This document shows positions 40,701 through 45,636 of a stretch of 64,000 nucleotides of DNA, in pieces. A program made the position numbers and the translations under genes. Under the pieces are notes generated by a model, which saw only the letters and a list, made by a program, of their open reading frames with translations, was not told the origin of the DNA and did no database searches. Each line of letters opens with the position of its first letter. The first letter of the stretch is position 1. This stretch comes from Dama dama (taxonomy: Eukaryota > Chordata > Mammalia > Artiodactyla > Cervidae): NCBI RefSeq assembly GCF_033118175.1, contig NC_083691.1, positions 18,759,001 to 18,823,000 of the forward strand. Reading direction: 5' to 3'.

Positions 40701-42879
40701 CTTGAGAACTAAGCAGAGAAAGGCTGAGAGCCCTTCAGATCATGAGGGTGTTTATCCTTCTTGTCTGAGGCGGAGCTAACAACCTGGATGAATTTAAATG
40801 ATTGTAAGTTATATTTGGTTTTATCACTTAAAACTTTAGGAAAATTTAAATTTTCTGAGTTTATGAGAAGGGATGTAATCCTTAAAAGATACTGTTGTTG
40901 ATTCAACTTAGAAATAAAAAGTTCTCACTACAATATTGTAAAGTACTTAGCCTCCAACTAAAATAGATAAATTAAAAAAAAATAAAAATAAAATCCTACT
41001 GTACACATTTTCTTATCTTTTTGTTGTAGAAATAGAGCTTTCTTTATGGTCCCTAGGCAAGGAAAACAATATTTTCACCCTTTTTGTGATAATATTTTGT
41101 CTGAGTCTCTCTTCATAGAGCTAAAATTAAAAATTAGAAAAGAAGAAAAGAGGGCACCATATTTGTGAGAATTCATATAAATGGCTTATATTCTATTTCC
41201 AATCAATGCACAAGCAGTTGAGGCTTTTAAATTTCCTACTAGTGAACATAGTAGGGTATATTATTAAAATAGGCTTAAGATTTTAAGTGAAAATTTTAAA
41301 ATCAGTTTTAAAGGAATATAGGGAAAGTGAACATTTTTGAGCCCTTACTTTGTGCCAGCTGTTGGATAAGTGCTTAATATATATTCTCATTCATTCCTCT
41401 TTTCATCTTATGAGGTGGTTATTTTTTTTCTGTTTTGCAGATGAAAGAACCAAGAGTATTTATCCATAGTCACAACTGATGGGTGTCTGAGTTCTATGGT
41501 GCAAATACAAACATTCTTTCAGGAATTTAGGGCCATATTTGTTACATAAATCATTGTCTAAATGTTTATACCATCTATATATTGTTCACTTGTTTTTAAA
41601 ACTATTTATTATGGAAAACTTCAAGTATATTCAAAGGTAGAGAGCACAGTATAATTAATGCCCCCTACCCATAGTCACCCCCACATTAACAACTTTCCAT
41701 GTGGCTAGACTTGTTTTCCCCATGCCCCAGCCAGCTCACTGCTTTACCTGTCTACTCCCAGATTATTTGGAAGCAAGTCCAAACATCATAATTTTCTCAA
41801 ACAAAGCCATAATACCATTAATCTGACATTAAAAACTAATAGTAATTCCTTAATCTCATCAAACATGCAGTCAATGTCTAGATTTACCTGATTGTCAACA
41901 GTAAGTTTTTAAATAACTCAGAATCCACATAAAGTCCTTACATTGCCGGTGGTAGAGATAGCCCTTAAATACTTTAGTTCATAAATTCCCCCTTTATCTC
42001 TTTTATTTCCCCCTTGCAGTTTACTTATTGAGTAATCCAGGTCATGTGTCCTGTACAATTTCCTGTAGTCTAGATTTTGCTGATTACAGCCCATGACACC
42101 TTTTAACGTGTTCCCCTTTCCCCTGCTTCCACCTTGGTATAGGTAAAGATCGGCAGAGTTACTTAGCAGTTTTCATTAGTGTTTTAGAGATTTGATCAGA
42201 TTCAGGTTCTACTTACTACTTTAAAATACGCAAAATTGCTTCGTTAACTCTTCCTTCTATAACACATACAGAACTGCAGCATACATTATTAAGCCTGGTA
42301 TCTTATTTTGGTTGGGAGCTGGGGATTATTTTGTTCGTGTGTTTTCAGTATGTCCAGAATCTCTCCCTGTGTGCTTTTGTTTGCCTTGACCATGGTAAGA
42401 GGAGGGCCCACCTGCAGTGGAGGAGGAGCTGTGAGAACTGGCTGTGGACCACCTGTGTCCCACGCCTGATGGCCACAGACAGTGCTAGCATTTTTTTTCC
42501 TTTATAAAATGTCGGATTCCTTCCAGATTGTTCCATTTCCTTCCAGCTCAGAGTACTATCTTAAGCCTAACCATATACAGTTTTTAGGTTATTTGGGGGA
42601 TATTCAAGGGACCAGCACATATCTTTCTAAATGACCCTAATTTAAACGTGGTGTCTTTTTTCTTCCCCTTCTAGCCATTGTAAGCATGTGACAACCTATG
42701 AAGAATCCAATTTTTCTCTGAGTTACCAGTTTATACTAAATCTCTTCTCCTTCTTGCTGAGAATAAAGACTTCGTTTCTCCATGAAGAAGTGAGCTTAAT
42801 AGAAAAGAGACTTTTTAAAGCAAAATATAATAAAACAAACAAGAAATCTTCAAGATCCAGGAAAGCAAGAAAATACTGA
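519..42879 (+). CDS. TAF1B: TAF1B, RNA polymerase I-specific TBP-associated factor subunit B (3' eleven coding exons)
   Basis: TAF1B is the TFIIB-like subunit of SL1/TIF-IB (with TBP, TAF1A, TAF1C, TAF1D). It helps recruit RNA polymerase I to the ribosomal DNA promoter in the nucleolus. The coding join is 519-614, 2772-2925, 8837-8993, 13317-13416, 29093-29240, 32786-32963, 33513-33559, 34297-34387, 38627-38697, 39226-39448, 42675-42879. This gives 1470 nt, 489 residues plus stop, or roughly residues 100-588 of a family protein of about 588. Recognisable peptides include HNFWKRYLQKSKQAYC, ELLSDVS, LPRFPDIT, HPNILCMKYLMEVNLP, YDVQAVA, KPWFDFRKWYQ, FQFNWTEED and SLSYQFILNLFSFLLRIKTS. All junctions are GT-AG and keep one open frame, so the gene looks intact. 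The N-terminal zinc ribbon and B-reader region lie upstream of the window; the cyclin-like folds and C-terminal part are here. The C-terminus is a basic tail ending KKSSRSRKARKY. Gene identity is firm; exact junctions rest on phase and consensus. Confidence 0.95.
615..2771 (+). other. TAF1B: TAF1B intron (2.2 kb)
   Basis: Apart from a BovB end at about 1739-1935, this intron holds no repeat I can name with confidence. The first 216 nt stay open in the exon frame to a TAA at 828. Confidence 0.7.
1739..1935 (+). mobile_element. BovB LINE 3' end fragment
   Basis: Matches the BovB 3' end in sense orientation: CCCTGATGCTGGGAAAGATT, then GGTTGGATGGCGTCA, GACATGAGTCTGAG, a GCGTGCTGCAGTCC block and the CAACTGAACAACA terminus. 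It is truncated at the 5' end. BovB is an RTE-clade LINE common in ruminants. Confidence 0.85.
2772..2925 (+). CDS. TAF1B: TAF1B coding exon B
   Basis: 154 nt, phase 0 to phase 1. It encodes VLEDNSSHSDWESEPELLSD through FPIIKASHS. The acceptor is TTATAAAACAG and the donor GTAAAG at 2926. The segment is rich in acidic and serine residues and resembles a flexible linker in the family protein. Confidence 0.93.
3151..3360 (+). mobile_element. Bov-tA SINE, sense
   Basis: Full-length. The tRNA-derived head GGCTTCCCAGGTGGCTTAGA is followed by a GTTCGATCTC B-box-like segment, then the Bov-A body (GAGAATCCCATGGACAGAGG, GGCGGGCTACAGTCC) and a TTTCACTTTT tail. Confidence 0.92.
3378..3444 (+). pseudogene. 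5' half of tRNA-Cys inserted between 17-bp direct repeats
   Basis: Positions 3395-3427 read GGGGTTATAGCTCAGGGGTA then GAGCATTTGACTG. This is the 5' half of cytosolic tRNA-Cys(GCA) up to the anticodon, with one difference from the usual start GGGGGTATAGC. The same 17-bp sequence CAAAAAGGAGGCTAGCT flanks it at 3378-3394 and 3428-3444, as a target-site duplication would. The GCA anticodon overlaps the start of the second repeat. There is no A-tail and no 3' half, so it cannot make a tRNA. The structure fits a 3'-truncated, tailless retroposed tRNA fragment. Confidence 0.85.
3596..3619. repeat. (TG)12 microsatellite
   Basis: Twelve uninterrupted TG units, followed by interrupted CATGTGCATG. Confidence 0.95.
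4390..4517 (+). mobile_element. CHR-type tRNA-derived SINE, sense
   Basis: GGGAATTCTCTGACAGTCCA through GTTTAATCCCTCGTTAGGG, ending in an A-rich tail (AAAAAAAAAACAAAAACA). It is flanked by near-identical 11-bp repeats: CAGATATTCAT at 4379-4389 and CAGATGTTCAT at 4515-4525. Confidence 0.8.
4613..4670. repeat. (TA)n(GA)n compound microsatellite
   Basis: About 13 bp of TA repeat runs directly into about 45 bp of GA repeat with two A interruptions. Confidence 0.95.
5196..5390 (+). mobile_element. Bov-tA SINE, sense
   Basis: Begins GGCTTCCCAGGTGGCTGAGT. The Bov-A body has ACCCCATGGACAGAGGAGCC and ends GTCAAATACGACTTAGT. Confidence 0.92.
5430..6420 (-). mobile_element. Old L1-like sequence, interrupted by a Bov-tA
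   Basis: The T-rich text on both sides of the Bov-tA (for example CTCTGTGGTTACATTTCTTG and TCTTCAAGTGCTTAGCAAGC) resembles the antisense 3' region of ancient L1 families. The match is by general character, so the limits are approximate. Confidence 0.4.
5731..5925 (+). mobile_element. Bov-tA SINE, sense, 5' truncated
   Basis: Starts inside the tRNA head (TGACGGTAAAGCGTCTTCCT) and runs to GACTGAGCGACTTCAC, followed by a short (CTTT)n tail. Confidence 0.9.
6740..6870. mobile_element. MER5-like DNA transposon remnant
   Basis: Text such as ATCCATCAGAGGGATGG, ATTTGCATCTCTACCATG and ACTTGGAGAACAG resembles a decayed non-autonomous hAT-Charlie element. Weak call. Confidence 0.3.
7080..7330. mobile_element. 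L2-like LINE fragment
   Basis: The stretch from ACCAAATACTTATTGGGTTC to CAGGATTTAGAAAAGG has the typical L2 3'-region wording (a growing age/size phrase, then a duplicated GGGAGGAGAC region). Ancient and diverged. Confidence 0.45.
7640..8320 (+). mobile_element. L2 LINE fragment
   Basis: Contains L2 landmarks in order: AGCCAGAGTAACCTTTTAAA, TCTGTTTAAAAGTCTCCAGA, AGCCACACTGGCTTCC, CATCCAGGTCTCTGCTCAGG. A 128-codon open frame across it (7641-8027) is chance, since it follows no protein pattern. Confidence 0.65.
8837..8993 (+). CDS. TAF1B: TAF1B coding exon C
   Basis: 157 nt, phase 1 to phase 2. It encodes (E)TTSVCSGSLDGVEYSLRKEK, then GVMKMSVPRTLAFCYLSLLW and QRETITLSDLLR. The acceptor is GTCCCGTAAG and the donor GTAAGC at 8994. 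The LAFCYLSLLW helix belongs to the cyclin-like region of the family protein. Confidence 0.93.
9632..9895 (+). mobile_element. MIR SINE, sense
   Basis: Shows the MIR layout: AGAGCATAGATTTGGAACC, TTCGAATCCTGGTTCTGTCA, CTTGAGTAAGTTATTTAATT, GTAAAATGAGG, TACCTCAGAGAGTTG and the AGCACATAGTGCCTGG end. Confidence 0.85.
10080..10500 (+). mobile_element. L2-like LINE fragment
   Basis: Contains ACGACTCCCAGATCTGGAT, CAGCTGCCTGCTGGATA and TGAGACCCATCCTTGACTCT, phrases typical of the L2 3' ORF region. Confidence 0.6.
10728..10817. repeat. Polypyrimidine low-complexity tract
   Basis: About 90 nt of almost pure C/T on the + strand, with CTCTCTCCCCCTC and CTTCCTTTTTTCCTTGC. Confidence 0.8.
11000..11187 (+). 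mobile_element. MER5-like hAT-Charlie element
   Basis: Starts GGTTCTCAAAGTGTGGTCC and continues with CAGCAGCATCAGCAGC, GAATTTGTTAGAAAGGCAAA, TCAGAAACTCTGGGAA, TTTAATAAGCCCTC and AAAGTTTGAGAACTACT. The ends are the inverted termini expected for this MITE. Confidence 0.75.
11390..12720 (+). mobile_element. L2-like LINE, with an old L1 piece inserted about 11912-12060
   Basis: Begins with the L2-type phrase CATTCTACAAATATTCGTTG and continues with growth/herd-type L2 text. The end at 12590-12720 has AATGTAAACTCCATGGGAAC and the ATGAATGAATGAAT terminus. Around 11912-12060, AGTATAGTTTAAATACAGTT looks like an intruding L1 3' UTR. Confidence 0.55.
12770..12990. mobile_element. L2/MIR-like remnant
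   Basis: Text such as TACTATGTACCAGACGTTGA and GGTACTGGGGACCAATTGG resembles the ancient L2 3' region. Confidence 0.4.
13317..13416 (+). CDS. TAF1B: TAF1B coding exon D
   Basis: 100 nt, phase 2 to phase 0. It encodes FVEEEHIPYIHAFQHFPEEM then KLYGRDKGIFAIE. The acceptor is AAAACACAG and the donor GTAAAT at 13417. It is part of the cyclin-like fold region. Confidence 0.94.
13812..14016 (+). mobile_element. Bov-tA SINE, sense
   Basis: GGCTTCCTGGTGGCTCTGAT head, GAGAATCCCATGGACAGAGG body, end near GTACTGAGCATTGGCAC. Confidence 0.92.
14374..14789 (-). mobile_element. Antisense Bov-tA split by a nested sense Bov-tA
   Basis: The outer antisense copy runs 14374-14541 (GTCACTCAGTCATGTCCAAC to GAACCTGGGTCT). 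It resumes at 14741-14789 (CTCCTGCATTGCAGGCAGAC to GCCACCAGGGAAGC). The break falls exactly where an uninterrupted copy would read GGGTCTCCTGCATTG. The inner copy is listed separately. Confidence 0.9.
14542..14740 (+). mobile_element. Nested Bov-tA SINE, sense
   Basis: Starts within the tRNA head (CTGGTGGCTCAGATGG) and ends GACTGAGCGACTTCACTTT. It sits inside an antisense copy, so the two form an almost loop-free inverted repeat of about 165 bp. Confidence 0.9.
14880..15640 (-). mobile_element. Old L1 3' region, antisense
   Basis: Text such as TTTCATTTCTAGAAATTCCA, GACTGGTTTCTCTCCTGATT, GATTGGATGCAGACAG and ATCAGTTTGATCATTTAGA matches the well-known antisense 3' region of ancient L1M families. 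T-runs lie at about 15500 and 15540. Confidence 0.6.
15865..16171 (-). mobile_element. CHR-type SINE, antisense
   Basis: Starts TTTAAAAAAAGAAATTATTT (tail) and runs through TCAGGTCTTAGTTGCA and AGTTCCCCAAATAGG to TTAACCACTGGGCCACCAGA, the reversed tRNA-derived head. Confidence 0.8.
16714..16741. repeat. (TA)14 microsatellite at the L1 tail
   Basis: Fourteen TA units sit where the poly(A) tail of the antisense L1 would lie. Confidence 0.9.
16742..18500 (-). mobile_element. L1 LINE, antisense, 5' truncated (about 1.8 kb)
   Basis: The 3' UTR lies at 16742-17230 and the ORF2 C-terminal region from about 17276 to 18500. Minus-strand remnants include LGIKLPYDPAIPLLGIY (17276-17461) and SKIYKQLN, IKKWTEDLNRHFSKDIQM and MKRCSTSLIIREMQIKTTMR (17471-17779). 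They lie in different frames, so the ORF is broken. The 5' end of the element is lost. Confidence 0.92.
18510..18740 (-). mobile_element. Old L1 3' UTR-like, antisense
   Basis: Begins with a T-run then AAATAAACTTTTATTTGGG, TTTTAGATTTATTAAAAAAC and CCTTTACCCAGATTC. This wording is typical of ancient L1 3' UTRs. Confidence 0.5.
18767..19444 (-). mobile_element. BovB LINE 3' end, antisense (about 680 bp)
   Basis: Starts at the reversed 3' terminus TTCAGTTCAGTTGAGTTCAG. It then runs through GTGATCCCATGGACTGCATC, CCATCTCATCTTCTGTTGTC and CATACATGACTACTGGAAAA to ATGATCTTAGTTTTC. The minus strand at 19150-19431 reads MASGPITSWQ and LLGRKVMTNLDSILKSRDIT, the C-terminal BovB reverse transcriptase ORF. 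Confidence 0.93.
19620..19960 (+). mobile_element. Old L1 3' region, sense
   Basis: AACTGGAAACAATCTAAATG, TTAAACAACCATAGATACCA and GTTACCTCTGGAGGGAGAA match the usual sense ending of ancient L1 ORF2 and its 3' UTR. Confidence 0.6.
20058..20252 (+). mobile_element. Bov-tA SINE, sense
   Basis: GGCTTCCATGGTGGCTCGGT head and GAGAATTCCATGGACTGAGG body. It ends near GATTGAGCAGGTGCACGC and is followed by (CA)n at 20253-20277. It carries an internal deletion around GGGAAATGGCTACC. Confidence 0.88.
20253..20277. repeat. (CA)12 microsatellite
   Basis: Pure CA repeat at the 3' tail of a Bov-tA SINE, the usual place for such growth. Confidence 0.92.
20944..21153 (-). mobile_element. Bov-tA SINE, antisense, with 14-bp target-site duplication
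   Basis: Runs GCTGTGCTTAGCTGCTCAGT to CTGAGCCACCAGGGAAGCCC. The direct repeat AATGACAAAGGTTA flanks it exactly at 20930-20943 and 21154-21167. Confidence 0.95.
21300..24400. other. TAF1B intron stretch without recognised repeats
   Basis: Mostly AT-rich single-copy-looking sequence with a T-run near 23310. Short open frames here (for example 22457-22678 and 23913-24227) show no family signature. I see nothing else. Confidence 0.5.
24431..24600 (+). mobile_element. Headless Bov-A SINE with A-tail and 14-bp target-site duplication
   Basis: Starts at GGAGAAGGAAATGGCAACCC with no tRNA head and covers one Bov-A unit to GATTACATGACTGAGC. It then has an unrelated 3' segment (GGGTGGAGGGAAATGGG) and a run of about 18 A. 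AAACAAAGTACTAT repeats at 24417-24430 and 24601-24614. Confidence 0.85.
24787..24988 (+). mobile_element. Bov-tA SINE, sense
   Basis: TTTCTTGGTGGCTCAGACGA head, GAGACCCGGGTTCAATCCCT B-box region, GGAGAATCCCATGGACGGAG body, end GACTTCACTTTA. Confidence 0.92.
25353..25726 (-). mobile_element. BovB LINE 3' end, antisense
   Basis: Starts GTTCAGTCGCTAAGTCATGT beside a TG repeat, then CACTATTTCCCGGAGTTTGC, CATCTCATCCTCTGCC, TTTGCATCAGGTGGCC and GGTTTGATCTCCTTGCAATT, to CACCACAGTTCGAAAG. The minus strand encodes LKLQYFGHLMQRADSLEKTL, a known BovB C-terminal phrase. Confidence 0.93.
25906..26098 (-). mobile_element. Bov-tA SINE, antisense
   Basis: TGCTAAGTCACTTTAGTCAT to ACCGTTTAAGGCACCAGAGG. It has a small deletion near CAGCTCCATGACTAGAATTC. 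Confidence 0.9.
26270..26935 (-). pseudogene. EIF1: Processed pseudogene of EIF1 (translation initiation factor SUI1 family)
   Basis: The minus strand reads as an intronless EIF1 mRNA copy. The pseudo-start is at 26796-26798 (MSPIQNLHSSDP), followed by DLLPAGTEDYIH, KKKLVKAFKKKFAC, IEHPEYGEGIQLQGDQHKNI and CQFLVETGLAKDDQLKAHGF, ending at 26458. The parent makes 113 residues. This copy is 341 nt from start to stop, so about one base is lost, and the frame breaks near FADA. Two in-frame stops replace glutamines (RIQ-stop-RN and TTV-stop). EGLAKDD-type wording fits EIF1 better than EIF1B. An AATAAA-type signal (TTTATT on +) lies near 26290 and a short poly(A) remnant (T-run at 26271-26277) lies beyond it. 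The 5' UTR continues to about 26930. It is inserted antisense in the TAF1B intron and cannot make the factor. Confidence 0.93.
27279..27472 (-). mobile_element. Bov-tA SINE, antisense
   Basis: AAAGTCACTCAGTCATGTCC to ACCATCTGAGCCAGCACC. The head end is truncated and lacks CACCAGGGAAGC. Confidence 0.9.
27915..28140. mobile_element. Possible old L1 3' UTR
   Basis: Text such as AAAAGTGAACATATCACAAA and CACCCCAGAAGCTCCATCC resembles an ancient L1 3' UTR. Only general resemblance, no clear ends. Confidence 0.35.
29093..29240 (+). CDS. TAF1B: TAF1B coding exon E
   Basis: 148 nt, phase 0 to phase 1. It encodes SWPNYEVIFKKIIEVATFLD then LPRFPDITENCYLHPNILCM and KYLMEVNLP. The acceptor is CATTCCAG and the donor GTAAGT at 29241. 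It lies in the C-terminal cyclin-fold region. Confidence 0.95.
29241..32785 (+). other. TAF1B: TAF1B intron (3.5 kb)
   Basis: AT-rich. Sense old-L1-like stretches lie at about 29860-30120 and 30680-31060. An 18-bp tandem duplication around TAATACTCCAGGTCA sits at 31674-31705. No SINE of the Bov type is present. Confidence 0.6.
32786..32963 (+). CDS. TAF1B: TAF1B coding exon F
   Basis: 178 nt, phase 1 to phase 2. It encodes DEMHNLTCLVVKATGIGEVD then FLRFDPIAKKAKTVKYDVQA and VAVIVVALKLLFLLDDNLEW. The acceptor is CTTCAACAG and the donor GTAAGT at 32964. The hydrophobic VAVIVVALKLLFLL helix is a family hallmark. Confidence 0.95.
32964..33512 (+). other. TAF1B: TAF1B intron (0.55 kb)
   Basis: Short AT-rich intron. 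I see nothing else in it. Confidence 0.7.
33513..33559 (+). CDS. TAF1B: TAF1B coding exon G (47 nt)
   Basis: Small exon, phase 2 to phase 1, encoding (W)SLSNIAEKYNEKNKE. The acceptor is GTATCTCCAG. The donor GGTACCTTTT at 33560 departs from the GTRAGT consensus. Placement is supported by the family sequence EW-SLSN-AEK-NEKNK. Confidence 0.93.
33560..34296 (+). other. TAF1B: TAF1B intron (0.74 kb)
   Basis: Resembles an old L1 3' end in part (GTGTGGCTGGTTCAGCAGAA, GTAAAGCAACTATATTCCAA near 34010-34070). Otherwise nothing recognised. Confidence 0.5.
34297..34387 (+). CDS. TAF1B: TAF1B coding exon H
   Basis: 91 nt, phase 1 to phase 2. It encodes DKPWFDFRKWYQVMKNAIDE then KKQKWEEARAK. The acceptor is TTTCTTTCAG and the donor GTATGT at 34388. 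Confidence 0.95.
34558..34753 (-). mobile_element. Bov-tA SINE, antisense
   Basis: GTGAGTAAAAGTCGCTCAGT to CTGAGCTATCAGGGAAGCCC. Confidence 0.92.
34768..34888 (+). mobile_element. CHR-type SINE, sense
   Basis: GGGGCGTCCCTGGTGGTCCA head, GATCCATCCCTGGTCAGGGA middle, CACAGTGTGGCCAGAAG end with a short A-tail. Confidence 0.8.
35222..35428 (-). mobile_element. Bov-tA SINE, antisense
   Basis: TGTTGTTTAGTTGCTAAGTT to CCACTGAGCAACAGGGAAGC. AGGTCCA occurs on both sides (35211 and 35431 regions), a likely target-site duplication. Confidence 0.92.
36890..37640 (+). mobile_element. Old L1 ORF2 end and 3' UTR, sense
   Basis: GACTTCATCAAAAGAAAGAA, CCAAAATATATGAAGAATTT, AACTGGCAACAACCCAGATG, GGATAAACAAACTGTAGCAT and GTGATTACACAACTGTATG follow the order of an L1 3' end. 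Too decayed to encode protein. Confidence 0.75.
38627..38697 (+). CDS. TAF1B: TAF1B coding exon I
   Basis: 71 nt, phase 2 to phase 1. It encodes FLWKGEKPLYYSAIDRPVVY then KRR. The acceptor is TCTTGGCAG and the donor GTGAGT at 38698. Confidence 0.94.
38698..39225 (+). other. TAF1B: TAF1B intron (0.53 kb)
   Basis: Nothing recognised apart from a (TTTTG)n-like run near 38980 and a phrase resembling an old L1 3' UTR (AAATATAGATAACATAAAAT). Confidence 0.6.
39226..39448 (+). CDS. TAF1B: TAF1B coding exon J
   Basis: 223 nt, phase 1 to phase 2. It encodes EMVVNLQKQFSTLVDSAPNI then EKTKPSSFQFNWTEEDSERP, CFHGHSLQGVLQQKGQSLTT and KNSLYWLSTQKFCK. The acceptor is CATTTCCAG and the donor GTATGC at 39449. 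Confidence 0.95.
40458..40479 (+). mobile_element. Bov-tA head scrap
   Basis: GGCTTCCCTGGTGGCTAAAG matches only the first 20 bp or so of the tRNA-derived head. It could be an early-terminated copy or a chance tRNA-like match. Confidence 0.5.
41590..41930. mobile_element. Old L1 3' UTR-like
   Basis: ATTTATTATGGAAAACTTCA, AGGTAGAGAGCACAGTATAA and TTGGAAGCAAGTCCAAACAT are typical of ancient mammalian L1 3' UTR text. Confidence 0.55.
42675..42879 (+). CDS. TAF1B: TAF1B last coding exon with stop
   Basis: 205 nt, starting phase 2. It encodes HCKHVTTYEESNFSLSYQFI then LNLFSFLLRIKTSFLHEEVS and LIEKRLFKAKYNKTNKKSSR, ending SRKARKY and TGA at 42877-42879. The acceptor is CCCCTTCTAG. The lysine/arginine-rich tail is consistent with a nucleolar protein. 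Confidence 0.96.
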
Positions 42880-43040
42880 AAGAAATAAGTGGAAACTTGT
42901 CAGGGAAAATATTTTAATAATGAAAGTAATGTCATTGTAATATAAAATTCTAGAGAATGGTGAAAAATAGTGTTTTATTGCATACATGTACACACATACA
43001 AATACCTATATCAAATAAAAATGTATGTTGGAAAACAGGT
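42880..43040 (+). other. TAF1B: TAF1B 3' UTR
   Basis: Short AT-rich 3' UTR following the stop. The end is inferred from the AATAAA at 43014 and a cleavage site 15-25 nt later. Confidence 0.75.
43014..43019 (+). terminator. TAF1B: TAF1B polyadenylation signal
   Basis: AATAAA, 135 nt after the stop codon. It is followed by TG/T-rich sequence (ATGTATGTTGG) suited to a downstream element. Confidence 0.75.
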
Positions 43041-43133
43041 GAAATTTATTTGAATTTAGTTTTAAATTATGAATGTTCTCATTGTTAAAATGTTAAGTAA
43101 ATGGTATCCAGAAATTTGTATTTATTGTATTTT

Positions 43134-43311
43134 TAAAAAATATTTATTTGGTTGCACCAGGTCTTAGTTACAGCACGTGGGATCTTTAGTTGTGGCATTC
43201 GAACTCTTAGTTGTGGCATGTGGGATCTAGTTCCCCAACCAGGGATGGAACCTGGGCCCCCAAATTGGAAGCTCAGAGTCTTAACCATTGGACCAGCAGG
43301 GAAGTTGCTTC
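43134..43311 (-). mobile_element. CHR-type SINE, antisense, with target-site duplication
   Basis: Starts AAAAAATATTTATTTGGTTG, passes CTAGTTCCCCAACCAGGGA and ends at ATTGGACCAGCAGGGAAG. ATTGTATTTT repeats at 43124-43133 and 43312-43321. It lies just past the TAF1B cleavage site. Confidence 0.85.
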
Positions 43312-43321
43312 ATTGTATTTT

Positions 43322-44480
43322 AAAGCTAAATTTTCTTTTTAAACTAGATCACTTACTTACTCTTTACACCCCAAAGTAAATCCCAGATGGATCAAAGATC
43401 TAAACATTATAATATTTTATATATACATGTATAAAGTCTTAGAAGAAAACAACTGTGAATGCTGTGATGATCTTGGAATGGGAAGGACTTTCTAAAATGT
43501 CTCAAAACCAGAAAGCAAAAGGAAAAGGTTAATAATATGACTACAAAGTCAAAGGCAACTGAAAAGCTGGGAAAATATCATTATAGCGTACAATGAACAA
43601 AGGGATAAGCCCTTTAATATATCAATAGTGCTTGCAAAGCAATAGGAAAAAGATAGCTGAACAAGGCATATGAAAAGATAGCTTTCTGAAAAAACAAAAT
43701 ACAAAGGCCAAGCTAAAAACAGGGTAGTCAATGTCACTCATATTAAATGCAAGTTACAGAGATGTTGTTTCCCACATATTAGGTAGGCAAAGATTATACA
43801 GGTGTCTTAATACCTGGTGTGGATATTGGAAAAAGCCGTTCTGATTCATCATTCATTTATTTGTGCAATAAATACTTACTGAGCAGCTTCTGTGTTCCAG
43901 ACACACGCTAGACCCTGGAGGTACAGTACTGAACAAGGCAGGGACAGTTAGTATACAAATAAATAATATTGGGGGCAATGAAGTGCAATGAGGAAAAGGT
44001 AAGGTAAGGGATGTGTGGTCAGGTGGGCCCTTTAGTACAAAGTAAATGAAAAGGACAGTCTGGGAGGTGACATTTGAGCTGAAACCAACCTGTGTGAAAT
44101 CCAGTTGAGGGGGCAGGCCATGTGGCCATCCAGGCGGAGACCATTTTAGGCACAGGACACCCTACTCGGTGTCTACCCAGGAAAAATAAAAGCATCTTTC
44201 CACACAAAGACTTACACACAAATATTCACAGCAACTTTATCTGAGATCGCTAACAGATAAACAGCCCAAATGGCCATCAACAGGTGAATGGATATGGTAT
44301 ATCCATACAAGGGAATACTACTTAGCTATAAAAAGAAACACACTGTTGAAACAAGTCACAACACCTGCTAGGGAGTGGGGCAAGAGATTGAGGGGGCTAT
44401 ATAAGAAACATATCTTTCTAAGACTTAAAAAATTGCCTTCCAAAGACCTGAACCAGAAAATTATTTGTATATGAGCTTTA
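43322..44480 (+). mobile_element. Old L1 ORF2 region, sense, interrupted by L2-like sequence
   Basis: CCCAGATGGATCAAAGATCT, AGAAAACAACTGTGAATGC and CTATAAAAAGAAACACACTG mark a decayed sense L1. Between about 43850 and 44180, ATTCATTTATTTGTGCAATA then CACACGCTAGACCCTGGAGG are L2-type text. No intact frame. Confidence 0.65.
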
Positions 44481-45000
44481 TGGAATCAACAGCATGCTCT
44501 GAAGTGCTGTGGTACCTGAGTGGAGTAAAGAGCTGAATTTGCTAACAAGCCCTCCAGGGTGATTCTGATACACAATAGAGTGACAACCACTGGCCGCAGG
44601 GCCATCCACACAGCACTCAGCTCCACCTGCCGCCCTCCATATCCTCCCCGGGAGCAGGGAGGTACTTCTGGAGCCCTTCAACCCCCGGAGGGCCTTAGTG
44701 GCTGGGCAGTCATTTCTTCTGTGCTGGCGTCACCCTGCCCGTGTTCACACAGGGCGCCCTGTAGGTGGTCTCCTCAAGCCTTCTCTGCCTAAAAACTTGC
44801 CTCAGCTATTTCTAAAGGACAAAGAGATATGATTAGGAAATACGGCAGAAGCAGGCACAGTGCCACAATGGATGTACAAACAGCGCCCAATAGGAGCATA
44901 GAAGGGGAAGAGACCCACACCGCCGGGTGGAGGAGGTCCTTTGTTCCCCAGCAGGCTGCCCCTGAGGAATCAAATTTTTTTCAAACTGATTGCCTGTTCA
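44480..45000. other. Intergenic, little recognised
   Basis: A possible MER5-like scrap at 44500-44580 (CAAGCCCTCCAGGGTGATTC). No gene seen. Confidence 0.5.
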
Positions 45001-45290
45001 GTTCAATTCAGTTCAGCCGCTCAGTCGTGTCCGACTCTTTGTGAATCCATGAATTGCAGCACACCAGTCCTCCCTGTCCATCATCAACTCCCGGAGTTTA
45101 CTCAAACTCATGTCCATCGAGTCGGTGGTGCCATCCAGCCATCTCATCCTCTGTCGTCCCCTTCTCCTCCTGCCCCCAATCCCTCCCAGCATCAGGGTCT
45201 TTTCCAATGAGTCAACTCTTCCCATGAGGTGGCCAAAGGATTGGAGTTTCAGCTTCAGCATCAGTCCTTCTAATGAACATGCCCATTCAG
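45000..45290 (-). mobile_element. BovB LINE 3' end, antisense
   Basis: TTCAGTTCAATTCAGTTCAG terminus, then CGTGTCCGACTCTTTGTGAA, CATCGAGTCGGTGGTGCCAT and CCCATGAGGTGGCCAAAGG. The minus strand reads LKLKLQSFGHLMGRVDSLEK. Confidence 0.93.
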
Positions 45291-45420
45291 GGGAAGTGAT
45301 AAACTATTTTGCCACTAGAGTGACTTATACTTGTTGATTTGGATGGACTGTGTATTATGAACAAATCTTACTTAGTTTTTAAATTAAATCAGCACTGCAG
45401 GGAAACAATTTTATAATTTA

Positions 45421-45636
45421 GGTCACCATGGTAGCTCAGTTGTGGCTAAGTCGGCAAAGAGTCTGCTTGCGATGCAGGAGACCTGGGTTTGTTTCTTGGG
45501 TTGGGAAGATCCTCTGGAGAAGGAAATGGCAACCCACTCCAGTATTCTTGCCTGCAGAATCTCGTGGACAGAGGAGCCTGCCAGGCTACAGCCTATGGGA
45601 TTGCAAGAGTCAGACGTGACTTAGCGACTGAGCGCA
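45421..45636 (+). mobile_element. Bov-tA SINE, sense, diverged head
   Basis: GGTCACCATGGTAGCTCAGT head, GGGTTGGGAAGATCCTCTGG, GAATCTCGTGGACAGAGGAG, end GTGACTTAGCGACTGAGCGC. An extra GTTGTGGCTAAGTCG lies inside the head. Confidence 0.88.

Larger units (their letters stand above)
39449..42674 (+). other. TAF1B: TAF1B last intron (3.2 kb)
   Basis: Contains a 22-bp Bov-tA head scrap at 40458-40479, an old L1 3' UTR-like stretch at 41590-41930 and an ancient MIR/L2-type scrap near 41330-41460. The rest is unrecognised. Confidence 0.6.
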